Source of the DNA: Betaproteobacteria bacterium
Lineage (GTDB): Bacteria > Pseudomonadota > Gammaproteobacteria > Burkholderiales > Burkholderiaceae_C
DNA length: 28,349 bases
Direction of reading: 5' to 3'
Assembly (NCBI GenBank): GCA_009927195.1
Contig: RFNL01000112.1
Coordinates: 1 to 28,349, forward strand
The notes below the pieces were generated by a model, which was not told the DNA's origin, did not search any database, and saw only the letters and a program-made list of their open reading frames with translations. Positions 14,923-22,658 of this stretch are shown piece after piece. Within the stretch, counting starts at the first letter, position 1; each line of letters opens with the position of its first letter. The position numbers and the translations under genes were made by a program.

Positions 14923-15414
14923 TCAGTCTTGAGCTTGCCTGGGCGCATCAATCCCCCAGCGGGCCAGCGCCTCATCGTCGCTGACCCGGGCATCCACCCA
15001 ACGGGCACCGGCAGGTGTCTGCTCTTTTTTCCAAAACGGCGCTTGGGTTTTGAGGTAATCGATCAAGAACTCACAAGCCTGAAAAGCCTGCCCACGGTGC
15101 GCTGAAGTCACCGCCACCCATACGATCTGATCACCCGGCAACAAGTCCCCCACCCGGTGGATGACGCGCGCTGCGCAGATGTCAAACCTTTCGGCCGCCT
15201 GCGACAGCATCGACATGATGGCTTTCTCCGTCATCCCAGGGTAGTGCTCCAAAGTCATCCCAGCCACGGCAGAGCCATCGTTTTGGCTGCGAACCGTGCC
15301 CAAAAAACTGCAAACCGCACCCACCCGCTCATCCAGGGCGCGTAAATTCATGTGCTCTTGCCCCACGTCAAAGTCCTGGGTTTGAATCGCCACGCTCAAG
15401 GAAGGCATGTTCAT
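14923..15414 (-). CDS. moaE: Molybdopterin synthase catalytic subunit MoaE
   Basis: With MoaD it inserts two sulfurs into precursor Z (cPMP) to make molybdopterin in the cytoplasm. 163 residues, as usual for the family. Conserved features are GAVCSFLGTVRSQNDG near the N-terminus, LEHYPGM, HRVGDLLPGD, TSAHRGQAFQACEFLIDYLK and the lysine-bearing APFWKKEQ that forms the active site. The ATG at 15414 overlaps the moaD stop as ATGA. A longer in-frame extension to 15480 lies inside moaD and is not real; a second ATG at 15408 is possible. Last gene of the seven-gene overlapping string. Confidence 0.96.
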   Translation of the reverse strand: MNMPSLSVAIQTQDFDVGQEHMNLRALDERVGAVCSFLGTVRSQNDGSAVAGMTLEHYPGMTEKAIMSMLSQAAERFDICAARVIHRVGDLLPGDQIVWVAVTSAHRGQAFQACEFLIDYLKTQAPFWKKEQTPAGARWVDARVSDDEALARWGIDAPRQAQD

Positions 15415-15662
15415 CCCCCGGTCACAGGCGGGAAAAAGGCCACTTCGTCCCCATCGTTCAGCACAGCGTCTTCGCGACAAGCCAATTGGTTCAGGGCCAC
15501 ACGAATCGCTTTGCCCCCTGCCAAGGCATCATGGTGCTGAGGACTGCGCGCCATCAATTCGCGGCGCAATTGGGCGATGTCCCCCGCCTGGGTCACAACG
15601 GCTTCTTGGTCTGTGCCAATCGCCTCTCTGACGGATGCAAAGTAACGCAATGTGATGTTCAT
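15411..15662 (-). CDS. moaD: Molybdopterin synthase sulfur carrier MoaD
   Basis: 83-residue ubiquitin-like protein carrying the sulfur as a C-terminal thiocarboxylate. It ends in the required Gly-Gly (FFPPVTGG). The start MNITLRYFASVREAIG is typical. Its ATG overlaps the moeA stop (ATGA) and its stop overlaps the moaE start (ATGA), so the trio is probably translationally coupled with fixed stoichiometry. The adenylating enzyme MoeB and sulfur donors are not in this window. Confidence 0.95.
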   Translation of the reverse strand: MNITLRYFASVREAIGTDQEAVVTQAGDIAQLRRELMARSPQHHDALAGGKAIRVALNQLACREDAVLNDGDEVAFFPPVTGG

Positions 15663-16921
15663 GACAAGCCATGTGAAAAGGGCCAATATGCAACCATGTC
15701 TCCATGGCGCAAAACTTGGCCAGGTGCGACATCGATCAAACCGTCACCCCATACTACCGAGGTCAATACCCCCGAACTTTGGTTGGGGAACAAATCCAGA
15801 CCACCATGGGAATTGCGACGCACACGCAGAAATTCGCGGCGCTTATCGGGGCGGGGCCAATCAAAATGAACCGGCAACACATAAGCCGGCGAAGCCGAGG
15901 GCGCCATCCCCTGCAGGGCCGATAAAAATGGCCAAACTACGCACAAATAGGTCACAAAACTGGAAACCGGGTTGCCCGGTAATCCCATGAAGTAACAAGT
16001 TTTATGGGGGTCTGGCTCGCCAGCGGCATTCAGCCAGCCAAAGGCCAAGGGCTTGCCTGGCTTCATGGCGATTTGCCAGACATTCAACACCCCCAAGGCC
16101 TCAACAGCAGGTTTGACGTGGTCTTCCTCTCCGACCGACACACCGCCGCTGCTGACGATCAGATCATGAGTTTGGCTGGCCATGGCCAAGGTGGCCATGG
16201 TGGCCTGTTTTTGGTCCGCCACGATGCCCAGATCGCTGACATCGCAACCCGACCGGAGCAACAAGGCCCGCAAAAAAAATCGGTTGGAGTTGTAAATCGC
16301 CCCGGGCTTCATGTCAGCAGGGGCCACTGCTCCAGGCATGACCAACTCGTTGCCCGTGGACAGCAAAGCCACCCGCGGTTTGCGCATCACTTTCAAGCGG
16401 TGTTTGCCAATGCTGGCGGCCAAGCCCAGCGATGCCGGTTGCAAGCGGGTCCCTTTGGACAAAACCACCGCCCCCTTGGCCACGTCTTCACCGGCACGGC
16501 GAATCCACTGACCCGATGCAACCGATTGGTGCAAAACAACTTGGTCGGGCAGCTGGACATCGGTCTGCACATGCTCTTGCATGACCACCGCATCCGCCCC
16601 GGGTGGGATGGGGGCACCGGTGAATATGCGCGCCGCTTCTCCGGCTTGCAGCAGCGTGCCGTGGCTGCCAGCTGGTATGCGCTGGGTCACCCGCAAACGC
16701 GCCCCGCTGTGGGTGGCGTCGACACTGCGCACGGCATAGCCATCCATGGAGGTATTGTCCATGGCCGGCACAGCGATCTCGGACACGACGTCTTCGGCCA
16801 GAACCCGGCCGTCGGCATCCCAGGTGTCGACCGTATCCACCCCTTCCAGGATCTTGACCTGGGCCAAGATGGTGGCAATGGCCACGTCCAAGGGCATCAA
16901 GGGTTGGGCGGCTTTGGTCAT
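15659..16921 (-). CDS. moeA: Molybdopterin molybdenumtransferase MoeA
   Basis: Inserts molybdate into adenylated molybdopterin to give the molybdenum cofactor. 420 residues (E. coli 411). Features in order: N-terminal domain with DNTSMDGYAVR (about 54-64), IPAGSHG and IFTGAPIPPGADAVVMQE; MoCF-binding domain with ALLSTGNEL, IYNSN and SSGGVSVGEEDHV; then MKPGKPLAFG and FMGLPGNPVSS; and the C-terminal MoeA domain IV from about 340. The ATG at 16921 overlaps the mobB stop by 4 bases. Confidence 0.97.
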   Translation of the reverse strand: MTKAAQPLMPLDVAIATILAQVKILEGVDTVDTWDADGRVLAEDVVSEIAVPAMDNTSMDGYAVRSVDATHSGARLRVTQRIPAGSHGTLLQAGEAARIFTGAPIPPGADAVVMQEHVQTDVQLPDQVVLHQSVASGQWIRRAGEDVAKGAVVLSKGTRLQPASLGLAASIGKHRLKVMRKPRVALLSTGNELVMPGAVAPADMKPGAIYNSNRFFLRALLLRSGCDVSDLGIVADQKQATMATLAMASQTHDLIVSSGGVSVGEEDHVKPAVEALGVLNVWQIAMKPGKPLAFGWLNAAGEPDPHKTCYFMGLPGNPVSSFVTYLCVVWPFLSALQGMAPSASPAYVLPVHFDWPRPDKRREFLRVRRNSHGGLDLFPNQSSGVLTSVVWGDGLIDVAPGQVLRHGDMVAYWPFSHGLS

Positions 16922-17475
16922 TTGGCAAACAAAGGGGTTTGATACACAAATCTAGCTTGGTGCTGCAACAACCAGTCGGCCACCATGGGAGCCGCATTCA
17001 GGTCGAGCACATCCAGTTGGGTGGGGACTGGCAAGGCCGAGGGCGCATCGGTGGCAATGGCCACAATGAAATCGTCATGGGGGTAACGAACCGCTTTGCC
17101 GGTGCTGGGTCGCCAAACCTCCAACTTGAGCAAATCGCTGTCCTTGAAGCCTTCCACCAAGACCCAATCCACCCCGGTATAGAGTTCAGCGATCAAATGG
17201 TGTGGGCTCAATGCCGCGGTTTGCTCAAACTGGCGCTGCAATACCAAGCGCCGATCGCTGGCCACCACGACTTCAAATGCGCCTGCTTCACGGTGGCGCC
17301 AACTGTCTTTGCCCGGTTGATCCACGTCAAAAGTGTGGTGGGCATGCTTGACCACCGAGACCCGCAAGCCACGCGATTTGAATTGCCCGATGAGTTGTTC
17401 CACCAAGCCGGTTTTACCCGCGCCTGACTCGCCGGCAAAGCCGACCACCTTCATGGGGGATGCAAACCGGTCCAT
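16918..17475 (-). CDS. mobB: Molybdopterin-guanine dinucleotide biosynthesis adaptor MobB
   Basis: GTP-binding helper of MobA in adding GMP to molybdopterin. The P-loop is GESGAGKT close to the N-terminus, followed by VVKHAHHTFDVDQPGKDSWRHREAG (quoted in part: KHAHHTFDVD, DSWRHREAG), which is diagnostic for MobB, and VLVEGFKD. Two ATGs are possible: 17475, which shares a base with the thrC stop (TGATG) and would give 185 residues, and 17454, where family similarity begins (MKVVGFAG, 178 residues). Neither has a clear Shine-Dalgarno. I list the coupled start. The partner mobA is not in the window. Confidence 0.92.
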   Translation of the reverse strand: MDRFASPMKVVGFAGESGAGKTGLVEQLIGQFKSRGLRVSVVKHAHHTFDVDQPGKDSWRHREAGAFEVVVASDRRLVLQRQFEQTAALSPHHLIAELYTGVDWVLVEGFKDSDLLKLEVWRPSTGKAVRYPHDDFIVAIATDAPSALPVPTQLDVLDLNAAPMVADWLLQHQARFVYQTPLFAK

Positions 17476-18911
17476 CAAGCGGCGTCTGAACAGTGTTGCT
17501 CAATAAAGGCTTTGACCTGAGCCACATCGGCTGGCAGCATCGTTACCCGCTGCGGGCGCTGGGACAAATCGGCCAACGCCGCTGGGCAAGGGGGCGGATG
17601 GCCCAAAGCCTCGATGATGGTGTCAGCAAACTTGATGGGCAAGGCAGTCTCCAACACCAACATGGGCTCATGCGACTGAAGGTGTTCGCGGGCCACTTTC
17701 AAGCCATCGGCCGTGTGGGTATCGATGATTTGTGCAAAGCGCTTGTGGGTGTCTTGGATGGTGCGCAATCGATCCGCATGGGTGCTGCGGCCGCTGTAAA
17801 AACCAAAGCGACCTTGCGCCTGTGAAAAAACCGGGTCTTGGCCGATATCGAACCACCCTGAATGCCCCAATTCATCCTGAAACAGTTGCTTCACTCGGGG
17901 GGCGTCGCCCTGAAACAAATCAAAAACGAAGCGCTCGAAGTTGCTGGCTTTGGATATGTCCATTGACGGACTGGAGGTCTCAAAGGTTTGTTCACTGGTT
18001 CTGAGCTTGTAAACCCCCGTTTTAAAGAACACGTCCAACACATCGTTTTCATTGGTGGCCACCACCAATTTTGCAATGGGCAAACCCATGCAACGCGCCA
18101 CATGTCCAGCGCACACATTGCCAAAGTTACCACTGGGCACAGTGAAGCTCACCCGCTGTTGGGGCGCAGAGGTGGCCTGGAAATAGCCCGCGAAGTAGTA
18201 AACCACCTGGGCCAGCAACCGAGCCCAATTGATCGAGTTGACCGTTCCGATGCGGTACCTGCGTTTGAATGATTGATCGGCCGAAACGGCTTTCACAATG
18301 TCTTGGCAGTCGTCAAATACCCCTTGGATGGCGATGTTGTGGATGTTGGGCTCTGGCAGGCTGAACATCTGCGCTTGCTGAAAGGGGCTCATGCGGCCAT
18401 GGGGACTGGTCATGAACACCTGAACCCCTTTTTTACCGCGCATGGCGTACTCTGCCGCGCTGCCCGTGTCGCCCGATGTGGCCCCCAAAATATTGAGCGC
18501 CTCTCCACGCCGGGCCAACTCATACTCAAACAAATGGCCCAACAACTGCATGGCCAAGTCCTTGAAGGCCAAGGTGGGGCCGTTGGACAAAGCCAACACA
18601 AACACACCAGGTTCCAATGCGCGCAAGGGCGTTATCGCCGCAGAACCGAAAACCTCTCGGGTATAGGTTTTTTGACACAAGGCGCGCAAATCGTTGTGTG
18701 GTATGTCGTCGATGTATAGCGTCAAAATTTCAAAGGCCAACTGGGCATAGCCTTGCTCTGCATAAACCGAACGCAAAACCTGCAACCGATTCGCATCGAT
18801 TTGCGGATAGGAAACCGGCAAATACAAACCCCCGTCTGGGGCCAAGCCCTCTAACAAAATGTCGCAAAAACGCTTTTGCTCGGGATTGCCTCGGGTAGAC
18901 ACATAGCGCAT
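17475..18911 (-). CDS. thrC: Threonine synthase
   Basis: PLP enzyme converting O-phospho-homoserine to threonine, the last step of the pathway. 478 residues, matching the longer class found in proteobacteria. The N-terminus MRYVSTRGNPEQKRF is typical. The PLP lysine is Lys117 in LSNGPTLAFKDLAMQL. Other blocks are GATSGDTGSAAEYA (phosphate-binding) and VPSGNFGNVCAGHVA. The start at 18911 shares a base with the hom stop (TGATG). The open frame continues upstream for 172 codons inside hom, but that part is low-similarity shadow and is excluded. ThrB is not adjacent. Confidence 0.97.
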   Translation of the reverse strand: MRYVSTRGNPEQKRFCDILLEGLAPDGGLYLPVSYPQIDANRLQVLRSVYAEQGYAQLAFEILTLYIDDIPHNDLRALCQKTYTREVFGSAAITPLRALEPGVFVLALSNGPTLAFKDLAMQLLGHLFEYELARRGEALNILGATSGDTGSAAEYAMRGKKGVQVFMTSPHGRMSPFQQAQMFSLPEPNIHNIAIQGVFDDCQDIVKAVSADQSFKRRYRIGTVNSINWARLLAQVVYYFAGYFQATSAPQQRVSFTVPSGNFGNVCAGHVARCMGLPIAKLVVATNENDVLDVFFKTGVYKLRTSEQTFETSSPSMDISKASNFERFVFDLFQGDAPRVKQLFQDELGHSGWFDIGQDPVFSQAQGRFGFYSGRSTHADRLRTIQDTHKRFAQIIDTHTADGLKVAREHLQSHEPMLVLETALPIKFADTIIEALGHPPPCPAALADLSQRPQRVTMLPADVAQVKAFIEQHCSDAA

Positions 18912-20221
18912 CAATGGAGCTCTTCTTTGCGGATCCGCACCACTGGCGCAAGCACCGTGTCCAAGTCCTGCATTTGAGCGATCGCTTGGTTCATGGCGGA
19001 CTCCATGCAGGCATGGGTGAGGATGATCAAGTCGGTTTGGTTCTGTACCTCGCCAGCGGGGCGCTGTAGCACCGCATCGATGCTGATGGCCAATTTCGCC
19101 AATATGCCTGTCAGCCGAGCCAGCACCCCCGCTTGATCGGCCACCCTCAAGCGCAGGTAATAACTGGTGACCACGTCTGCCATGGGCAAGACCGGAATAT
19201 TGCGAATGGCATCGGGTTGAAAGGCCAGGTGAGGTACCCGGTGCAAAGGGTCGGCCGTGTGCAAACGCGTGATATCCACCAAATCGGCAATGACCGAACT
19301 CGCGGTGGGCTCGCTGCCTGCCCCTTTGCCATAGTACAAGGTGGTTCCCACTGCGTCGGCTTGCACCATCACAGCGTTCATCGCACCTTCCACGTTGGCG
19401 ATCAATCGTTTGTTGGGCACCAAACATGGGTGTACCCGCAACTCCACACCCGCAGCGACCCGTTTGGTGATGCCCAACAACTTGATGCGATAGCCCATTT
19501 GTTCCGCATAAACGATGTCTTTGGATTCCAGGCGGGTGATGCCCTCCACATGGGCCTTGTCAAACTGCACCCGAATGCCAAAAGCAATGGCCGACATCAG
19601 GGTGGCCTTGTGGGCCGCGTCAATGCCTTCAATGTCAAAAGTGGGGTCGGCTTCGGCATAACCCAAGGCCTGGGCTTGCTTCAGTGCCTCGTCAAAAGAA
19701 AGGCTTTTATCGCGCATTTCCGACAAAATGAAATTGGTGGTGCCATTGATGATGCCTGCAATCCATTGGATGCGATTGGCGGTCAAGCCTTCGCGCAAGG
19801 CTTTGATGATGGGGATACCGCCGGCCACGGCGGCCTCAAAAGCCACCATCACCCCTTTGCGGTGAGCCGCCTCAAAAATCTCGGTGCCATGCACCGCCAG
19901 CAAGGCCTTATTGGCGGTGACCACATGTTTACCGGCTTCTATCGCGGCCATGACCAGTTCGCGGGCAATACCGTATCCGCCAATGAGTTCCACCACGATA
20001 TCGATGTCTGGGTTGGCCAGCACTGCACGCGCATCGCTGACCACCGTCACCAGAGGGCCCACGATGCTGCGGGCACGCTCGGTGTCCAGATCGGCCACCA
20101 TGGCAATTTCGATGCCACGCCCAGCGCGGCTTTGGATCTCCTCTTGGTTGCGCTGCAGGACCTCAAAGCTTCCTTTGCCCACGGTGCCAATGCCCAACAG
20201 GCCCACTTGAATCGGTTTCAT
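18911..20221 (-). CDS. hom: Homoserine dehydrogenase
   Basis: NAD(P)-dependent enzyme reducing aspartate semialdehyde to homoserine, the branch point to threonine and methionine. 436 residues in the monofunctional form, not fused to aspartokinase. The Rossmann motif is GLLGIGTVG at residues 8-16. The catalytic region includes VTANKALLA, AAVAGGIPIIK, GIINGTTNFIL and GYAEADPTFDIEGIDAAHK. A C-terminal ACT domain (from about 350; SYYLRLRVADQAGVLA) suggests threonine feedback. The ATG at 20221 overlaps the alaA stop as ATGA. With thrC directly downstream, this forms the threonine module. Confidence 0.98.
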   Translation of the reverse strand: MKPIQVGLLGIGTVGKGSFEVLQRNQEEIQSRAGRGIEIAMVADLDTERARSIVGPLVTVVSDARAVLANPDIDIVVELIGGYGIARELVMAAIEAGKHVVTANKALLAVHGTEIFEAAHRKGVMVAFEAAVAGGIPIIKALREGLTANRIQWIAGIINGTTNFILSEMRDKSLSFDEALKQAQALGYAEADPTFDIEGIDAAHKATLMSAIAFGIRVQFDKAHVEGITRLESKDIVYAEQMGYRIKLLGITKRVAAGVELRVHPCLVPNKRLIANVEGAMNAVMVQADAVGTTLYYGKGAGSEPTASSVIADLVDITRLHTADPLHRVPHLAFQPDAIRNIPVLPMADVVTSYYLRLRVADQAGVLARLTGILAKLAISIDAVLQRPAGEVQNQTDLIILTHACMESAMNQAIAQMQDLDTVLAPVVRIRKEELH

Positions 20222-21462
20222 GTTGCGTGGCGCTTTCGGTATTGGTTCAAAAATTGAGCGATACGGCCAATGGCCTCGCGCAAATCATCTTCGTGGGGCA
20301 GAAAAACAATGCGGAAGTGGTCGGGTGTGGGCCAATTGAAACCCGTGCCCTGCACCAGCAAAACCTTGGTCTCTTGCAACAATTCTTGGATAAAGAGTTG
20401 ATCGTCCTCGATCGGGTAGATGCGACGGTCAAGTTTGGGGAACATGTACAAAGCCGCGCTGGGTTTGGTGCAACTGACCCCTTCAATCGCCGTGATCAGT
20501 TGGTAGGCCAAGTCGCGCTGACGGCGCAAACGCCCACCCTCTTTGACCAAATCCTGAATGCTTTGATAACCGCCCAACGCGGTTTGTATGGCCGACTGAC
20601 CTGGCACATTGGCGCACAGGCGCATGGACGAGAGCATGTTCAAACCCTCGATGTAGTCTTGGGCGGGCTTTTTATCGCCAGAGACCACCATCCATCCCGC
20701 CCGGTAACCACAGGAGCGATAGCTTTTGGACAGGGAATTGAAGGTCAACGTCAACACGTCGGTGGACAAACTGGCGATGGCCGTGTGCTGGTGACCGTCG
20801 TACAGCACTTTGTCGTAAACCTCATCGGCAAAAATCACCAAGCCATGCGAACGGGCCAGTTGCACAATGCCTTTGAGCAATTCATCGGCATACAAAGCAC
20901 CCGTGGGATTATTCGGGTTGATCACCACAATGCCTTTGGTATGCGGGGTGATTTTGGCGCGGATATCGTCCAAATTGGGCATCCAACCATTGGCTTCATC
21001 GCACAGATAGTGCACCGGGGTACCTCCCGATAAACTCACCGCGGCGGTCCACAAGGGATAATCGGGCGCCGGCAACAGCAGTTCGTCGCCATTGTTGAGC
21101 AGGCCATTGGTGGCCATGACTATCAACTCGCTGGCACCATTGCCCAGGTAAATGTCATCCAGAGTGACCCCTTTGATGCCCTGCTGTTGGGTGTAGTGCA
21201 TGACGGCTTTGCGCGCCGAGAAAATCCCTTTGCTGTCGGAGTATGCTGCAGCGCCGGGCAAATTGCGGATCATGTCCTGCTGGATTTCCTCAGGCGCATC
21301 AAAACCAAACACCGCCAAATTGCCGATGTTGAGCTTGATGATTTTTTGGCCTTCCTCCTCCATTTGCCGCGCTCGGTCCAACACTGGCCCGCGAATGTCA
21401 TAGCAGACATTGGAGAGTTTTTCAGATTTGGCAATGGTTTTCAAAGGTTCTCCCAGGCGCAT
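20218..21462 (-). CDS. alaA: Alanine/glutamate-pyruvate aminotransferase, AlaA-type
   Basis: Fold-type I PLP aminotransferase that makes alanine from pyruvate and glutamate. 414 residues. Close resemblance to E. coli AlaA as I remember it: NVCYDIRGPVL, YSDSKGIFSARKAV, PAPDYPLWTAAVSLS, HYLCDE, INPNNPTGALY and MRLCANVP. The PLP lysine is Lys246 in SLSKSYRS, with GYRAGWMVV after it. The start MRLGEPLKTIAKSEK at 21462 is the first in-frame ATG; another ATG at 21467 is out of frame. It heads the overlapping string alaA-hom-thrC-mobB-moeA-moaD-moaE and faces the Mth938-family gene across only 47 bases. Confidence 0.94.
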   Translation of the reverse strand: MRLGEPLKTIAKSEKLSNVCYDIRGPVLDRARQMEEEGQKIIKLNIGNLAVFGFDAPEEIQQDMIRNLPGAAAYSDSKGIFSARKAVMHYTQQQGIKGVTLDDIYLGNGASELIVMATNGLLNNGDELLLPAPDYPLWTAAVSLSGGTPVHYLCDEANGWMPNLDDIRAKITPHTKGIVVINPNNPTGALYADELLKGIVQLARSHGLVIFADEVYDKVLYDGHQHTAIASLSTDVLTLTFNSLSKSYRSCGYRAGWMVVSGDKKPAQDYIEGLNMLSSMRLCANVPGQSAIQTALGGYQSIQDLVKEGGRLRRQRDLAYQLITAIEGVSCTKPSAALYMFPKLDRRIYPIEDDQLFIQELLQETKVLLVQGTGFNWPTPDHFRIVFLPHEDDLREAIGRIAQFLNQYRKRHAT

Positions 21463-21476
21463 GGCATGGCTAAACC

Positions 21477-21482
21477 TATAAT
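21477..21482 (+). promoter_or_regulatory. Candidate -10 element for the Mth938-family gene
   Basis: A perfect TATAAT in the 47-base divergent gap, 28 bases before the plus-strand ATG. No good -35 hexamer is found at 16-18 bases upstream, where the sequence is already inside alaA. The element is therefore a candidate only. Confidence 0.4.
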
Positions 21483-21509
21483 TTGACCATATTTCAACCT
21501 CTTTCCCCC

Positions 21510-21887
21510 ATGAAACTCCAACCCGATCGCATGGATGTGCAAGCCGTCACTGGCTATGGCGCTGGATGGATTGCCATCAATGGGGAGAAATTTCAGCGCA
21601 GCTTGATCATTAGCTCCAAAGGCGATCGTTTCGATTGGCCATGCCAACACCCCCGTGAACTGACCAACGCCCACTTTGAACCGCTGGCCCAGTTGGGGGT
21701 GGAAATGTTGATTTTTGGCAGCGGACATCGCCTGCAATTCCCCCCCCCTGAATGCCTGCAAAGCTTGATGCGAATTGGTTTAGGGATAGAAACCATGGAC
21801 ACCCAAGCGGCCTGCCGCACCTACAACATTTTGGCTGGTGAAGGCCGGCATGTGGCTGCGGCCTTGATCGTCGGGCTGGCAGACTGA
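21510..21887 (+). CDS. Mth938-domain (DUF498) protein
   Basis: 125-residue small protein of the Mth938/NDUFAF3-like family. Typical features are VTGYGAGWIAINGEKFQRSLIIS (in part: TGYGAGWIAING), the conserved central LIFGSGHRLQFPPPE and the C-terminal CRTYNILAGEGRHVAAALI. The mitochondrial relative NDUFAF3 helps assemble respiratory complex I; the bacterial role is not established. The ATG at 21510 was chosen because homology starts there; upstream in-frame sequence is not conserved. It is followed by bcp on the same strand after 126 bases. Confidence 0.9.
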   Translation: MKLQPDRMDVQAVTGYGAGWIAINGEKFQRSLIISSKGDRFDWPCQHPRELTNAHFEPLAQLGVEMLIFGSGHRLQFPPPECLQSLMRIGLGIETMDTQAACRTYNILAGEGRHVAAALIVGLAD

Positions 21888-22013
21888 GGGTGTCGTCTGA
21901 GCTGGCGCAAATGGCGTTAAAATCAACGGTTGCGGTACCTGTGCAAAACATGACAGCTGACCGGTTCATGTGTTCCCATGCCGCCGCCCACTGTCTTAAG
22001 AGATCTAGAAACC

Positions 22014-22499
22014 ATGGCGATTGTTGTCAACAAACCCCTTCCCGAATTTGAAGCAAATGCCACAGGGGGTATCAAAGTCTCCAACACATCTCATCATGGA
22101 CAAATGGTGATTTTGTATTTCTACCCGAAAGACAACACCCCCGGCTGCACCACAGAGGCCATGCAATTTCGGGACAAATTCAAAGAATTTTCCAAATCTG
22201 GCGCAGTCATTTTTGGAGTTTCTCGCGATAACATGAAGTCCCATGATGACTTCAAGGCCAAACTGGAACTTCCCTTTGAGTTGATTGCGGACACCGAAGA
22301 AAAAATGTGTCATATGTTTGGTGTGGTCAAAAACAAAATCATGTACGGCAAAAAAGTCAAAGGCATTGAGCGCAGCACCTTTTTGATCGGTGCCGATGGC
22401 TTGCTCAAGCAAGAATGGCGCGGCCTGAAAGTGCCGGGCCACATCGACGAGGTGCTCAAGTCAGTGAAGGCCTTGAAGAAAGCTGAAAAAACCGCATAA
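22014..22499 (+). CDS. bcp: Thiol peroxidase of the Bcp/PrxQ family
   Basis: Peroxiredoxin that reduces hydrogen and organic peroxides in the cytoplasm. 161 residues. The peroxidatic cysteine is Cys45 in NTPGCTTEA, followed by FRDKF. E. coli Bcp has a resolving Cys50; here that position is Met, so the resolving step must use Cys99 (EEKMCHMFGV) or an external thiol. C-terminal sequence ERSTFLIGADG is typical. The ATG at 22014 gives the family start MAIVVNKPLPEFEA; an upstream in-frame ATG at 21978 adds unrelated residues. It ends in a good intrinsic terminator. Confidence 0.96.
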   Translation: MAIVVNKPLPEFEANATGGIKVSNTSHHGQMVILYFYPKDNTPGCTTEAMQFRDKFKEFSKSGAVIFGVSRDNMKSHDDFKAKLELPFELIADTEEKMCHMFGVVKNKIMYGKKVKGIERSTFLIGADGLLKQEWRGLKVPGHIDEVLKSVKALKKAEKTA

Positions 22500-22587
22500 G
22501 CGGCCGCACCGACCCACGCCCACTGTGCAGTTCAATCACGGTCACCCCTACCTTGAATTTGCCCATCCGCTTGTTCATCATCACAGC

Positions 22588-22615
22588 AGCCGCCCCAATT
22601 TTTGGGCGGCTTTTT
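22588..22615 (+). terminator. Intrinsic terminator after bcp
   Basis: Eight-bp GC-rich stem AGCCGCCC/GGGCGGCT with an 8-base loop, followed by TTTT on the plus strand. It lies 88 bases after the bcp stop and 43 bases before the PIN-PhoH start, so a separate phoH promoter or read-through is implied. Confidence 0.85.
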
Positions 22616-22658
22616 CGCTTTAAAAAGCATCACCTCACCTGCCAAAAACAGCTTCACC

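Noticed and set aside
18912..19427. 172-codon N-terminal extension of thrC
   Set aside because: Lies wholly inside hom in another frame, is Arg/Gly/His-rich and unlike threonine synthase; homology begins at the ATG at 18911.
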